Assembly: GCA_022570795.1 (NCBI GenBank)
Contig: JAKUDP010000010.1
Coordinates: 620,001 to 684,000, forward strand
Source: Sphaerulina vaccinii
Taxonomy: Eukaryota; Ascomycota; Dothideomycetes; Mycosphaerellales; Mycosphaerellaceae
Reading direction: 5' to 3'
DNA length: 64,000 nucleotides
Numbering within the stretch: the first letter of the stretch is position 1; each line of letters starts with the position of its first letter. The position numbers and the translations under genes are program-made. The notes beneath the pieces are model-generated. The model saw only the letters and a program-made list of their open reading frames with translations. It was not told the DNA's origin and did not search any database. Positions 21,674 to 32,711 of the stretch are shown piece by piece.

Positions 21674-23309
21674 GGTCGTCGGCACCGTTCAGGCCGGAGT
21701 AGGTCTTCCAACTTCCAAGACACAACAGAGAGGTCCAGTACCGGCACTTCAGATGACAATATGACAACGCCCGCGGGTGCCGTGGACGTACCGTAGAAGG
21801 ACGGCCAGGCCTTTAGATTTTTGGAGATGCTGTTCCCAGCTTAGACTCGAAAGGTAAAGAGAGCCTTAGGTTAGTAACCTATTAGGCGCAATGAATAGCG
21901 TTTTCTAGCCCTTCCTGTTGCTGCGGTTTGTCGTTATGCTTCTTTCAGTAGCTTCATCTGACTGCAGCAGCCATATCAAAGCCTGAGTACGAGATCCTGC
22001 AGTTGATGCGTCATCATTGAGCTTCCATACCTCCCACGCTTTCGGTGCTGAGTGCTTGATCCACGACCGACTTTGTGATCAGGAGCCTTATTGCAAGGAG
22101 TGGAGGGCAGGGATGGGAAGCATCTCGTACTCCATCGTACAGTCGCAATAGACTTCTGGCCCAGCGAGTTGCTCCGCCGCAAAGCTCTTCCTGACCCCCG
22201 TTCAATGGTCCCCTTTGTCTGACGATGATCCAAGGATGGCCAGGGTTTGCAGAGGACAACGGACGTTCGACATTGTCCGTCCCGTCTTCTTACTCATCAA
22301 TTTGCATCACCTTTGCTTGGCCAGTATATTGCTGCGGAGTTCCACATCACTTCTCCTCTCCCACGACTGCACACCGCTCGCTCCATTGCATCATACCCCT
22401 AAGAAGATCATCCTGGCCGTCCACGAATACATCCTTGGCATGTCCTCATAGGTAAGGTCTGGACCTAGGTTTCGAGGTCACTTGTTGGCGGCAGCTTCTC
22501 CCACAAACGGGCGCGACAGGGACATGGTGCCCTGCAGCGTCGCAGAGATTTGTTCCCCCGAACCCGCCGCTGGCCAGTCGTTTGCGAGCGCATCGCTCGT
22601 AGCGGCCGTAGGAGCGATATCGCCGGACAAGTGTGTAGAGGTGGAGTGAGGGCAGAAAGCGAACGATACAACGACGTCTACTTAAGGTGCCCGACAAGCT
22701 TCTTATTTCCCACGTTGTTAAGATTGTTGCTGGGAACATGTAAAGCTCGTCTCGTGCGTTATGTCTTCGGATGTTTCTGCTGCCGGACGAAATGTGAGAG
22801 TGAGAGCAGTGGCATTCGCTACATCTTCCCATTTGGACCCCAGCAAGTTTGCAGCTGTGCCGCTCATGCCTTCGCTATAGGCAGGTTTAGCCAATGGCAG
22901 TTGTGTTGTGACTCTTAGCTGTGGGCTAGCCTTGTAGTTGTACTTGCATAAGAGCTGTATAAGAAGAGAGGTGCGAGTAGGCGAGGCTTGACTTCGCCTC
23001 AGAAATGCGGCAGTACATCTCATTCTTGCCACCACTGGAGGCTTTGCAGGCAGACCAGCTCAAGGCAGGACGTTGCCGCGAGCCAGGTTGGGCTGATTGA
23101 TAGAGGCGTGCCAAACCGAAGGCAGATTATGCCATACAATAACTGAAAGAGTACGGCTTGCTGGCAGAAAATACGGTTGAAGTGTAGCCCTAGCTCAAAG
23201 TCGTTTGTGGGCTATCTGAGCACTGCGCCATCAACTAGGTGAGTCTAGTTATTGGCGAAAAGCAGAGAAGTGTGCTGACAGTTATAGCCACGAATAGTTG
23301 AACCGGCTG
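21674..23309. other. Intergenic, promoter region of the Zn2Cys6 gene
   Basis: About 1.6 kb between two minus-strand genes. Only short open frames without protein character; base composition is normal and no repeat was found. A long upstream region is common for regulatory genes. Confidence 0.45.
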
Positions 23310-24148
23310 TCACTTGAAGTGGTATTCGAAGTCCTCCGTGATCCAGCTGAGCTCTCTCCTGCCGTAAGAAAGCTCGCTCTCTTCCTCTGCTTCAGCCAGG
23401 CCACCATGCCGCTTCTCACGAAGCTCAGGAATCCAAGCACGAACAGAGCGATTGTCGGAATTCTCCTTCGCATGGTAGGAGCACAAGCTGAACATCCCTC
23501 CTCGCTGGGCTGAGAACTTGCCGAAGAAGTGAAGCCACTTGTCCAGCTCCGGCCTCTGCAGCGACCTGGCGCGCACGTTGGCTGCTGTAAAGCTCAGAGA
23601 GAAACGCAGGCGGCAACCTTTGGCTTTGAGTGCTTCGACGTGCTTCTCGCTGAGGCCATTGAAAAACTTGGTGACGTGCGTGAAGTCGAAGTCGTGCACC
23701 ACAGTCTCAATGTATCCGGCAGTGAAAGGTAACATCTAACACATTATTAGACCCTGATGGCAGCAGCCAGCCCATATGTGCTTACGGATAGGAACTCCTC
23801 GCGTATCTGCTTATTAGCACGAACCAGGCCACAATCGCTGGACAAATTATTGGGTGCCTCGAAGCAGATCACGGCGTTGACACCTCTGTAATCGGAGTTG
23901 TCGAGAAGTTGCTCGTAGATGTTGTTTCTCAGCTCAGCTGCCAGGTCGAGGAGAGGGCAGTGAGCTGAAGGTGGTATTTCGTTCAGCGGTGCTTGAGCGG
24001 CTTTCTTCTTACTGCCGCGTTTCTTCGGCTGCGATACTGTCGTCAGCGATGTCATGCATTGGTGAACAGCTTCACATACCATCTTTGCGCGTCGTCGAAC
24101 TGTTGTGTTGAAGTTGTGGTGTGGACTGAATGTGAAGTCGGAAGTCAT
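23310..24148 (-). CDS. Small F-box/2EXR-type fungal protein
   Basis: Proposed exons (minus) 24148-24080, 24028-23786 and 23735-23310, 245 residues. Intron 1 (51 bp) has donor GTATGT, a GCTGAC branch and GCAG; it is a multiple of three with no stop, so retention cannot be excluded. Intron 2 (50 bp) is GTAAGC to TTAG. After a basic stretch PKKRGSKKKA the protein reads CPLLDLAAELRNNIYEQLL, the opening of the F-box/2EXR-like domain common in Dothideomycetes, then LVRANKQIREEFLS. The C-terminal half has no known motif. The frame is open further upstream to ATG 24373, giving an alternative longer N-terminus. Function unknown. Confidence 0.65.
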
Positions 24149-24402
24149 GAAGCCAGGCAACCGCGCTGCGTTTGACCCCTGCCTGCCGTTGCAATACACG
24201 CGACTGCCGCACAGAATACAAACGGTTTTCAGGTCGCTCATATGAGAAGCACGTTGACCGGACCTGAATGAACATCGACGATACGAAAGAGTCTCAGCCT
24301 GGGCTTTCGTAGAACCCTGTTGCACACGAGTAGTATACATATGATACAGAACTGAGTAGAGCTCACCCAACATTCACGTGCCTCTCGCTCCTACTGCCAC
24401 GT

Positions 24403-26213
24403 CTAGAGCTTCTCGCTATACTCTGTAATCCTCTTCGCCAAGTCTGTAACAGGTACTGTCTCTTTCACACCCAGTCTGCGACACTGCAACTCAACGGCCT
24501 TTTCAGCTTGATTCCATGCTTTGCCCAACACAACCACGAAAGGATACCCAATGAGGTCTGCATCGTTAAGCTTCCACCCAAATGGCCGATCTCTATCATC
24601 GATGATCGCATCCGGCGCGACAGCTCTTGTCCTCGGGCCCGAGAGGAATTGTTGCAGCAATCCCGTCATGAGCGTGTCGTAAAGACCTTGAACATCTTCT
24701 GCAGGCGTCTTTCCGGCACCCACGAGGACTATGCTGTAAGGTGATATGACGAGCGGCCAGTTGAGACCTTGTTGGTCTGCGAGAAGCGATGCCACAGCGC
24801 CAATGAGACGCGAAACTCCGATTCCATGGCAGCCCATCTCTATGTCGACTAGGGAGTTGTCCTCAGCTTGTACAGCAGCTTCAAGCGGTTTGCTGTATCG
24901 TGTCCCAAGGTGGAAAGTATGGCCGATTTCTACAGCTTGGTGAAGATGCACAGAACCTTTTTCGCAGCTCGGACACGGATCGCCTTCCTGCACCTTAGTG
25001 AGAAGAAACGGTGCTGTCTGGGTCCTGGGACTCCTGACTGTGTTATCCTTCGCGTACACGCGAGGATCACATATTGTAATCACCGAGGGAATCTGGAGGC
25101 CTTCTGTGTTGAGGACTTCCTTGCATTCGTCGTACCAATCATGCAGACTGTACGGAATTGACTCGAGGCCAGGTACCAGCTTCTTCAGAGCGTGCATGTT
25201 GATGTTGACCTCCTGATCTCCAGGTGGCAAATAAATGTTCACGAGACTTGCTGTCCGCACTTGTCCATCTCTTGTTTCTGTTGTGCGTCCGCTCCATAAG
25301 CTGTAAGAAGCGTCACCTGTTTCTTGTGGCCGATGTTTGCCAAAGCATACTTCCTCATTCATTGACAAATCGCAGCTGTCACATTTGATGATCGTATCTT
25401 CACCTTTCGGAGATGCAAAATGGTACTCGTGGCTGTGACTTCCACCCATGTTGCCTGAGTCTGCAGTAGCCACAAGATATGGCAATCTGATATCGTCCAG
25501 GAACGATCTGTACGCCTTTGAGACAGCTCTGTATGTCTCCATGGCCTGCTCCGACGTCAGATCAAAGGTATAGAGATCCTTCATCACAAATTCCCGCCCA
25601 CGGAGAAGTCCTTGTCGAGGCCGCGCTTCATCGCGGTATTTTCTCGTGACCTGGTACAGTCGAAGTGGTAAGTCCTTGTACGAATGCACGGCATTCTTGA
25701 CGATCGTTGTGATCTCTTCTTCGTGAGTCGGCGCCAACAGAAATCTAGCCTCTTTTCTGTCCTCCAGTTGGAAGAGTTCCTTATTGCGGCCATCAAGTCG
25801 TCCAGATTTCTCCCAGAGCTCAGTGGACGACAGAGAAGACAATGAAAGCTTCGACGCGCCAACACTTTGCATGTGCTTGTCAATCAGACGTTCCACTTTG
25901 TCTAGCACACGCAGGCCCAATGGTAGGAGATGAAAAATGCCCGATTGTGCTTGGCGGACGAAGCCAGCTCGGATGAGCAGATCGTGGCCATCATCACCAA
26001 CGCTACCTTTGATGCCTTTCTTCGGGGCTTGTGTAGGAGTCCAGAAGTTGCTCAGTCGATTGCGACCATCCACCTACAGATTCCTTAGCCAGAATTGGGT
26101 CCAGTATCGAGACATGGACGTACGTAAAGAGTGCGGCGATGCGTCCGGCCAGCTCGGACAAAAGTTGTGCTACCGAAGCTCCATAATGTTCCACGTAGGG
26201 CAATGGCAGACAT
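24403..26213 (-). CDS. AIM10: Mitochondrial prolyl-tRNA synthetase
   Basis: Exon 1 26213-26124 and exon 2 26073-24403 (minus), separated by a 50-bp intron (GTACGT, branch GGCTAAG, GTAG); 586 residues. Exon 1 supplies a presequence of 30 residues, Arg/Ser/Thr-rich and free of acids, so the enzyme is mitochondrial. The class II catalytic core is bacterial-type ProS: GHDLLIRAGFVRQAQSGIFHLLPLG, motif 2 with YRDEARPRQGLLRGREFVMKD, motif 3 with CHGIGVSRLIGAV, and a C-terminal anticodon-binding domain. It lacks a full editing insertion. Reaction: ATP-dependent charging of tRNA-Pro. It is divergent from MAK21 with 211 bp between start codons, a likely shared promoter. Confidence 0.93.
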
Positions 26214-26424
26214 CGGAGATGAATGCACTGCTCATGGCAGGTCGAAGGGTTGATATTGATGCTTCGGAGAGTGTCGAACTGCCTATGTCCGTAACGTAGG
26301 TAAACTTTCGGTTTCGTACGGCGAATCAGCGGCCGATCTTCACGAGCATCTCAAAAAAGTCTCGAAGCTCTCGTCGATAGCCGTAGCCATACCATTCACC
26401 ACTACTCCTTGGTCCTGTGGCAAG
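26214..26424. promoter_or_regulatory. Bidirectional promoter, ProRS and MAK21
   Basis: Only 211 bp separate the two divergent start codons, so both core promoters must lie here. No named element was identified. Confidence 0.5.
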
Positions 26425-29094
26425 ATGAGTGCCAAAAGGAAGTCGTTCGACCACGATCCACGATCCAAGGACGATGGCCGACCACAGAAGAAACCACGAG
26501 CCGATCGCGTGAAAAAAGAGGAAAAGCCCAAACTTCTCTTCTCTGCTCGACCAGACTGGTACCAGGCCGAACTTCCTCCTCTTGAAACGCACGAGGCCAA
26601 GGATCTGCCCTCGCAAAGGACGATTGAGGCTCTCCTCCAGCATGCGACGGCTCTGCTCGAAGAAGAGAACAAGGCGTACAATGACGGCCATCTCGCAGGC
26701 TCGTCTTCGCACAAGTTCTTGTCGACTATCATGGCGAGCGGTACACTGGAGGATAAAGTGTCCGCTCTGACCTTGCTGGTACAAGAGTCGCCACTGCATA
26801 CAATGAAGGCATTCGAGAACTTGCTTAGCTTGTCCAAGAAGAAGAGCAGGAACCAGGCGCTCATGGCTGTGGCGGCATTGAAGGATATGCTAGGGCAAGG
26901 AAATGTGCTACCGGGTGACAGGAAGTTGCGTCCATTTGGCAAGCAACCACAGCTATTGGGTGTGCTGCAGGGAAAAGATGCAAGGTGGGATGCTGGAGCA
27001 CCTCTACCGGGAGCTCTGACGAAAGAGCATCTGGTGATGTGGGCGTTCGAGGACTGGCTGAAGAAGAAGTACTTCGAGCTATTGGCAATTCTGGAGACAT
27101 GGTGCAACGACGAGATCGAGTACTCGCGACAAAGAGCCTTGACATATGTGTGGGAACTGCTCAAGGACAAGCCCGAGCAAGAGGAGAATCTGCTGCGGCT
27201 GTTGGTGAACAAGCTTGGCGATACTGAAAGGAAAGTTGCGTCAAGAGTATCGTATTTGCTGCTTCAGCTTGAGAACACACATCCTGCTATGAAGCAGATT
27301 ATCACGAACAGCGTCGAGGCCGATTGTCTGTACAGACCGGGACAAAGCGACCATGCCAAGTATTATGCTATCATCACACTCAATCAAACCATATTGAGCA
27401 GGAAAGACGAAGCGCTTGCGAACAGGCTACTGGAGATCTACTTTGGGTTGTTCGTGCAGTTACTGAAGCCAGCTGAGGCGAAGAAGTTTGCACCAGAGAA
27501 GAATTCGGTCAATGCTACACCGGCTCAGGGTGGAGGTGGCAAGGCTGGAAAGATGGCAGCGAAGAAGCGAAAGGCCGAGGAGAAGAACGAGGAATCGGCA
27601 TTACAGTTCCACGACAAGATGATATCGCAAGTGCTTGCTGGTGTCAATCGTGCGTTTGCATTTGCCGATATGAGCGACCCGAACTTCGAAAAGCAGCTGG
27701 ATACCATCTTCAGAGTCGCACACTCCGCCAACTTCAACACCAGCATACAGGCGCTTATGCTGCTGCAACAGATCTCCTCGAGAAAGCATTTCGGCGCAGA
27801 CAGGTATTACAGGACACTATACGAAAGTCTGCTTGACCCACGTCTCTTCAACAGCAGCAAGCAGGTCTTGTACCTCAACCTGCTATACAAGAGTCTGAAG
27901 GCAGACTTGAACGCCAAGCGTGTGCAGGCCTTTGTCAAGCGCATGCTTCAAGTCATCACACTACACGAACCTGCTTTCGCCTGCGGAGTCCTCTACCTCA
28001 TATATGAGCTTTCGAACACTTTCCCAAGCATCCACAAGATGATGTCTGAGCCCGAGATTGCAGACGAGGACGAAGAGGAGCATTTCGTTGATGTACCAGA
28101 AGACGGCTCGTCGAACCCCAATGCCGTGGACAACAAGCCGGCACACAAGATTGTGTACGATCCTCGGAAACGCGATCCAGAACACGCTCAAGCCGAGCGA
28201 ACTTGTCTCTGGGACCTCATGCCTTTAATTGAGCACTTCCATCCCTCAGTATCACTGTTCGCAGAAGCAATTGCCGGGACGAAAGAAATGCCACCAAAAC
28301 CCGACCCAACTCAACACACTCTCATGCACTTCCTCGACCGCTTCGTATACCGTAACCCCAAGACTAAGCAAGAAAAGACCCACGGAAGCTCCATCATGCA
28401 ACCTCTTGCGGGCGCAAGCAAAGCCGCAGGTATTCTCGTCAAGCCCGGAGATCTAAGCCCAAGGGCACCACTCAACAGTGAAGCCTTCTGGGCGAAGAAA
28501 GTGGAGAATGTGGCTGCAGATGAGGTCTTCTTCCATAACTACTTCAACGCTGCTGGAAACTCGAAGAAGAAGACCACAAAGGAGAAGAAACAGCGTGATC
28601 CCGAAGACAGTGAGGATGAAGATGCCATGGAGGATCAAATCTGGGAGGCTATTGCGAACTCGAGACCTGAAGTTGAAGGACCTGACTCTGATGACGATCT
28701 GTCAATGGGTGATTTGGAGAGTCTTTCAGGTGGTGATAGTGATGATGAGTCTGAAGGCGGCATCGATCTCGGTGGTGAGGAAGGTGACGGAGCAGCTGAT
28801 CTGGACGCATTTGCTGGCATGGACGGTTTCGGTGGCGAGAGTGAGGATGAAGATGCTATGGACAGCGACGATGTGCCTGATCTCGATGATGACGATGAGG
28901 ATGCCATGCTGGGAGACCACGATGAGGTGCCATTTGACGGCTTCGGCGGAGAATCTGAAGAGGAGGAGCCAGAGACTAATGCTGCGAGAAACAAGAAGAA
29001 GAGGGCTGAGAAGAAGAAGCTTAAGAACTTGCCGGTGTTCGCGAGTGCGGAAGATTATGCTAAGCTTATTGGAGACGACGAGGAGGGTGTATAA
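26425..29094 (+). CDS. MAK21: Ribosome biogenesis factor Mak21/Noc1 (CBF family)
   Basis: Single exon, 889 residues. A Lys-rich N-terminus is followed by helical repeats starting ARPDWYQAELPPL and HKFLSTIMASGTLEDKVSALTLLVQESPLHT, the standard Noc1 opening. The CBF/Mak21 domain covers about residues 360-620 (FRVAHSANFNTSIQALMLLQQI, DRYYRTLYESLLDPR, LYLNLLYKSLKAD). It ends with PLNSEAFWAKKVENVAADEVFFHNYF, a long Asp/Glu/Ser tract and a Lys-rich tail. The protein acts in the nucleolus with Noc2 on early pre-60S particles. It is somewhat shorter than the yeast protein. The start is the first ATG and gives the expected basic N-terminus. Confidence 0.95.
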   Translation: MSAKRKSFDHDPRSKDDGRPQKKPRADRVKKEEKPKLLFSARPDWYQAELPPLETHEAKDLPSQRTIEALLQHATALLEEENKAYNDGHLAGSSSHKFLSTIMASGTLEDKVSALTLLVQESPLHTMKAFENLLSLSKKKSRNQALMAVAALKDMLGQGNVLPGDRKLRPFGKQPQLLGVLQGKDARWDAGAPLPGALTKEHLVMWAFEDWLKKKYFELLAILETWCNDEIEYSRQRALTYVWELLKDKPEQEENLLRLLVNKLGDTERKVASRVSYLLLQLENTHPAMKQIITNSVEADCLYRPGQSDHAKYYAIITLNQTILSRKDEALANRLLEIYFGLFVQLLKPAEAKKFAPEKNSVNATPAQGGGGKAGKMAAKKRKAEEKNEESALQFHDKMISQVLAGVNRAFAFADMSDPNFEKQLDTIFRVAHSANFNTSIQALMLLQQISSRKHFGADRYYRTLYESLLDPRLFNSSKQVLYLNLLYKSLKADLNAKRVQAFVKRMLQVITLHEPAFACGVLYLIYELSNTFPSIHKMMSEPEIADEDEEEHFVDVPEDGSSNPNAVDNKPAHKIVYDPRKRDPEHAQAERTCLWDLMPLIEHFHPSVSLFAEAIAGTKEMPPKPDPTQHTLMHFLDRFVYRNPKTKQEKTHGSSIMQPLAGASKAAGILVKPGDLSPRAPLNSEAFWAKKVENVAADEVFFHNYFNAAGNSKKKTTKEKKQRDPEDSEDEDAMEDQIWEAIANSRPEVEGPDSDDDLSMGDLESLSGGDSDDESEGGIDLGGEEGDGAADLDAFAGMDGFGGESEDEDAMDSDDVPDLDDDDEDAMLGDHDEVPFDGFGGESEEEEPETNAARNKKKRAEKKKLKNLPVFASAEDYAKLIGDDEEGV

Positions 29095-29448
29095 GGTGGG
29101 CTTGTAGCAGAAAGTCAAAGTCGCGTCACATCCCAATATCATCTCCGCCCATGAGCGATCCCCGAGCGAATGTATATCTAGACGATCGCATCGACTACCT
29201 GAGACGATCTTCAAGTAACTGCCCGTTATGAGAGCAAGCTGAGAGGTAGGTACGTTCTGGCATGCCAAGAATCGACAAGGAGCACAGCCACATCCTTTGT
29301 CCTTGCTGCGCCAGGAAAGAGCATTACAGCCCCAGGCAGTTAAAACCATGCGCCTTCGTGCAAGAGGATGTTGTACAAGCACATATACAGCACCTTACCA
29401 CGACATCGGGAAACAATCTTATCATTGCACCATACCTGATCAAATCAA
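29095..29448. other. Intergenic
   Basis: About 350 bases after MAK21 without a recognised feature. Confidence 0.4.
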
Positions 29449-29826
29449 ATGGCTTCTCCTAGCAAAGCTCCAACCATTACCGCGGACGACACTACAAGTC
29501 TACCAAAACGATCCGATCTAGCAAACGATCCTGCGCAGTCCAACAGCAGTTCCTCAAACAAGCAAAAGAAATCCAGCCATTGTCGCTTTTCAAGAACGAA
29601 GCAGGAACAAACGAAGAAGGAACAACTACCACAATGGAAGATCGATCAGCAGAAACAATTCAAGGAGTGGAACAAAGCCAGGTAGGTCCGATGCTATCGT
29701 CTGCGGGCAACAAGATGCTAATAAAGCTGTATCAGAACGAAACAATTGAACTCCACGAGCGCTTTCACAGACTTCTACAAACCTAATCGAAGTACGAACA
29801 AGTCTTGGTGGGTATGGTGGTTGTGA
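29449..29826 (+). CDS. Small orphan protein, 107 residues, one intron
   Basis: Exon 1 29449-29681 and exon 2 29736-29826. The 54-bp intron has GTAGGT, a strong TGCTAATAA branch sequence and TCAG; removing it joins the frames and avoids a stop just after the donor. The product is Ser/Thr/Lys/Gln-rich and ends with an aromatic tail (KSWWVWWL). There is no signal peptide, membrane segment or known motif. The case rests on the quality of the splice signals and the start context. I do not recognise a family. Confidence 0.5.
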
Positions 29827-29985
29827 GATGTATGAGGCAGCGTATGATGTGGTAGAAGTCGCAATTGTCTATATCGTACACATTATCTTTATCTTTGAGT
29901 CGTTAAAATCCTAAATCACAAGTCGTGTCATCAACAATGAGTCTCGCTTTTGCTGTCGTTCATCATGTCGTATACATTGATCGTT

Positions 29986-31576
29986 TCAATAGCCTCCTGC
30001 TGTACCTCCGCCGCGGATGAGTGTACGCGCATATGCTACGACATTGTCAGTAAATACTCTTCGACAAGGACAAGTCGGTTGTACGTAAACTTACGTTTTA
30101 TACTCGGCTCAACAGCGACCTTCTGCGGGTATGTAACAATACCCAGCGCTGCCACAACGATGGAGTTTTCCGTCAACAAGAAATCCGCGAGATCCAGACC
30201 AGGAGCGAGGAAGTTCTGACACAGAGATGACAGGTTCGGAATTCTCGACACCAAGCCTGGTCCGGAGTGTGACAGAGCGTCCTTTAGAAGAGCAAAAGAA
30301 AGTGGATTATACATCATGCCTTCGTGGGTATAAAAGCTACCAGCTGGTGCACCAGGGCAGATTTGTTGCACTTCTGTATTGCTCACTCCAACTCTGCGAG
30401 CGTCTTTGATGAAAGCGGATGCGCCAGTTCCAGCTTGAGGTTGAACAATCTCATCGAAAAAACTAGAATAGATAGATGTCGTAGGAACATACGCGCTATC
30501 TCCGCCATTGGATCGCAAAGTCTTGATGAACGTCGAACCAGCCTGTTGTTGGAGAACTGCAGGTGGTAGAGCAATACCTGGAGTAGCGAGGAAGTTGGCG
30601 TTGATTGTACCAGCGTAATCTCCGGAGAAAGTGATCAAGTCTGTTGCAAGCTTGCGTGCTGAGGTCCAGTACTTGAATGCCCATTGTGAATCTATACTTC
30701 CTTGTGACCAGGCTGCGACGGAGACTTGTCGTTTGCCGCTGATGCTAGAGATGTAGTTGACTGCGTAGGCGACGTATTCGGCGTGTTGTTGGGCGTCTCC
30801 TAGGAGGAGTCCGGGAATGTTGAGCCAGACTGGATCTGCGATGGTGGAGCCTTGCAGGAGAGGGATCATGTTACCGATGAAGGTCAAGTAGCCTAGTAGT
30901 TGTTAGACGCGAGTGCCATGCAAACACATATCGATCTAGTCTTACCTGTTGCGCCAGTTCCTGGAACCAAGATGATCGGATTCGGGGCACCTCTCTTGCC
31001 GTATTGGAAGCTGGATGGAATGTGAATAGCTGCTCGGAGAGCCGATTCTGACAGCGAGTACGGTGCATCCAGTGGATTAGCCTTTGGCCAGATCTTGGTC
31101 GAAGATTGTCTTGTATTTACGTTGACATAGCTGTTCCCCGCATTGTTCTGTGCACTGAACCCAACACCTTTTGCGAAGTTGAGCAGGTCAGGAATGTTGT
31201 CCTTGGAAAGACCAGCTGACACCAGGCTAGCAACATATCCATAAAAGTTCGATGGTTTCGTCGCCCCAACGAGTGTATTTTGGAGAGCAGCAAGGGCTGC
31301 TGGGGCACTAGTCGGGATCGCTGTAGCTTGTACCAACTGTAGACTGTCCTCGATTCGTCCGAATAGGTCGTTGGTAGGTGGGCTGGTCAATGTTTGATTG
31401 AGTAGATTCTCGATGTTGGCGATGGCAAGAGCAACGGGATTGTTAGTCGGACTGCCAGTCTGACGGCGCTCCAACAGTCCTGCTTCCACTTCCACTTCCT
31501 TCACAGTAGGTGTCGGTACGGCCTGGGTTTGATGAACCAGAGAGCCTAGAAGTCCAAGCACCAGAGGAGTCCGCAT
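29986..31576 (-). CDS. Secreted lipase, Candida antarctica lipase B family
   Basis: Exons (minus) 31576-30946, 30892-30095 and 30035-29986; introns of 53 and 59 bp with GT-AG ends and good branch sites; 492 residues. ATG 31576 opens a signal peptide (MRTPLVLGLLGSLVHQTQA, cleavage near residue 19). A propeptide-like region carries LLERR, a possible Kex2 site. The alpha/beta-hydrolase core starts at NPIILVPGTGATG. The catalytic triad is Ser273 in AAWSQGS, Asp357 in FFDEIVQPQ and His in SFYTHEGMMYNPLSFALL, the same order and spacing as CalB. It would hydrolyse esters or triacylglycerols outside the cell. The longer frame upstream of 31576 is not needed. Confidence 0.92.
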
Positions 31577-32711
31577 GTTGGCCGTTGACGCCTGGCAGCT
31601 GGAAAGGTGAGAAGTGAAGTTATTGTGCAAATTGGGAAGAACGAGATGGTACTCCTATCAGCGAGCCTACCTGATAATACTGCCGGAGGACATCACGTCT
31701 TTGTCATGTCCACGCTCTACCACATAGCAGACGGTAGGAGCTCCGTCCGGAAAGACTACAATAGTGCCTTATGGTTTCGGGACGTTATACCGGGTTGTGC
31801 GAAAGTGGCTCGAGATGGGTCCATATCGCTCTCTACTCGCTTGGCTATTCGTCCACGCTTCAACTCCAACAAGCTGAGAGGCTCAAGAACGTACAAGCAA
31901 TACCATGTCGGAACATGGCGATCGAGATATGCTCCCGTGAAGACGAAGGCGATTCGACGATGCGATATGCTGGCCTGCTTACGGACATCGCACTCGACTC
32001 ATTTGTGCCGCCACATCGTAACTGCTTGATCCTCTTGTCAGTGTAGTGCCTAGATGCGGTAGTTTCAGCGTAGATGCCACTATGGCGTTGTCAGCGCATG
32101 AATTTTATTTCTCGAAACGAAGCGCGGCGGTACCGTTTAGCAGCGCGTGCTTACACCCTTCACACTTGTTGTTCGTCTTCACACGCAGAGCCACGTCGGG
32201 AGATCTGCCAAATAAGATTGAGAGGCTGAACGATGCTAAGACGGCAATCCAGTGTGTTGGGTTCGTGACATCAGCACTACAGGCGACGGGCATCTCTACC
32301 GATGTGTGAAGATAGCATCGAGCATCGGGTTGTGCCTGGGCGTGCGGAATGTGCCCTGTCAATGTTGGTCGTTCTCCCTGAAGTGTTATGTCCTGAGGAA
32401 GATCATGTGAAAAGGGAGGAGATGAGATGCATTGATATGGCACACTATAGGGTGATATGAGACTATATACGCTATGGCATACCGTAGCACAAGCGCCGAA
32501 ATGACGACAGCTCTTCTCCTCACGTCTATCACTCATCAACAACGGCCCATGTCCAGTAATCATCAGCTGTTTGGTGACGTTGTCTGATAATTGCAGACAC
32601 CCAGCCCAGCAGGTAGGCCAAGCAGCTATTTCGCTAGGACGCCTGACAGTTCAGCTTTCACAGTGTCATTTCGACCTCACCGCAGGTATTGCAGGACAGG
32701 CAAGAACAATT
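31577..32711. other. Intergenic, divergent promoters of lipase and epoxide hydrolase
   Basis: About 1.1 kb. Several open frames over 100 codons occur on both strands, but none shows conserved character, splice signals or a good start, so I leave them out. No repeat or RNA gene seen. Confidence 0.45.

Noticed and set aside
31607..32029. 140-codon plus-strand frame between lipase and epoxide hydrolase
   Set aside because: No conserved pattern, no splice signals, overlaps promoter space of two divergent genes.
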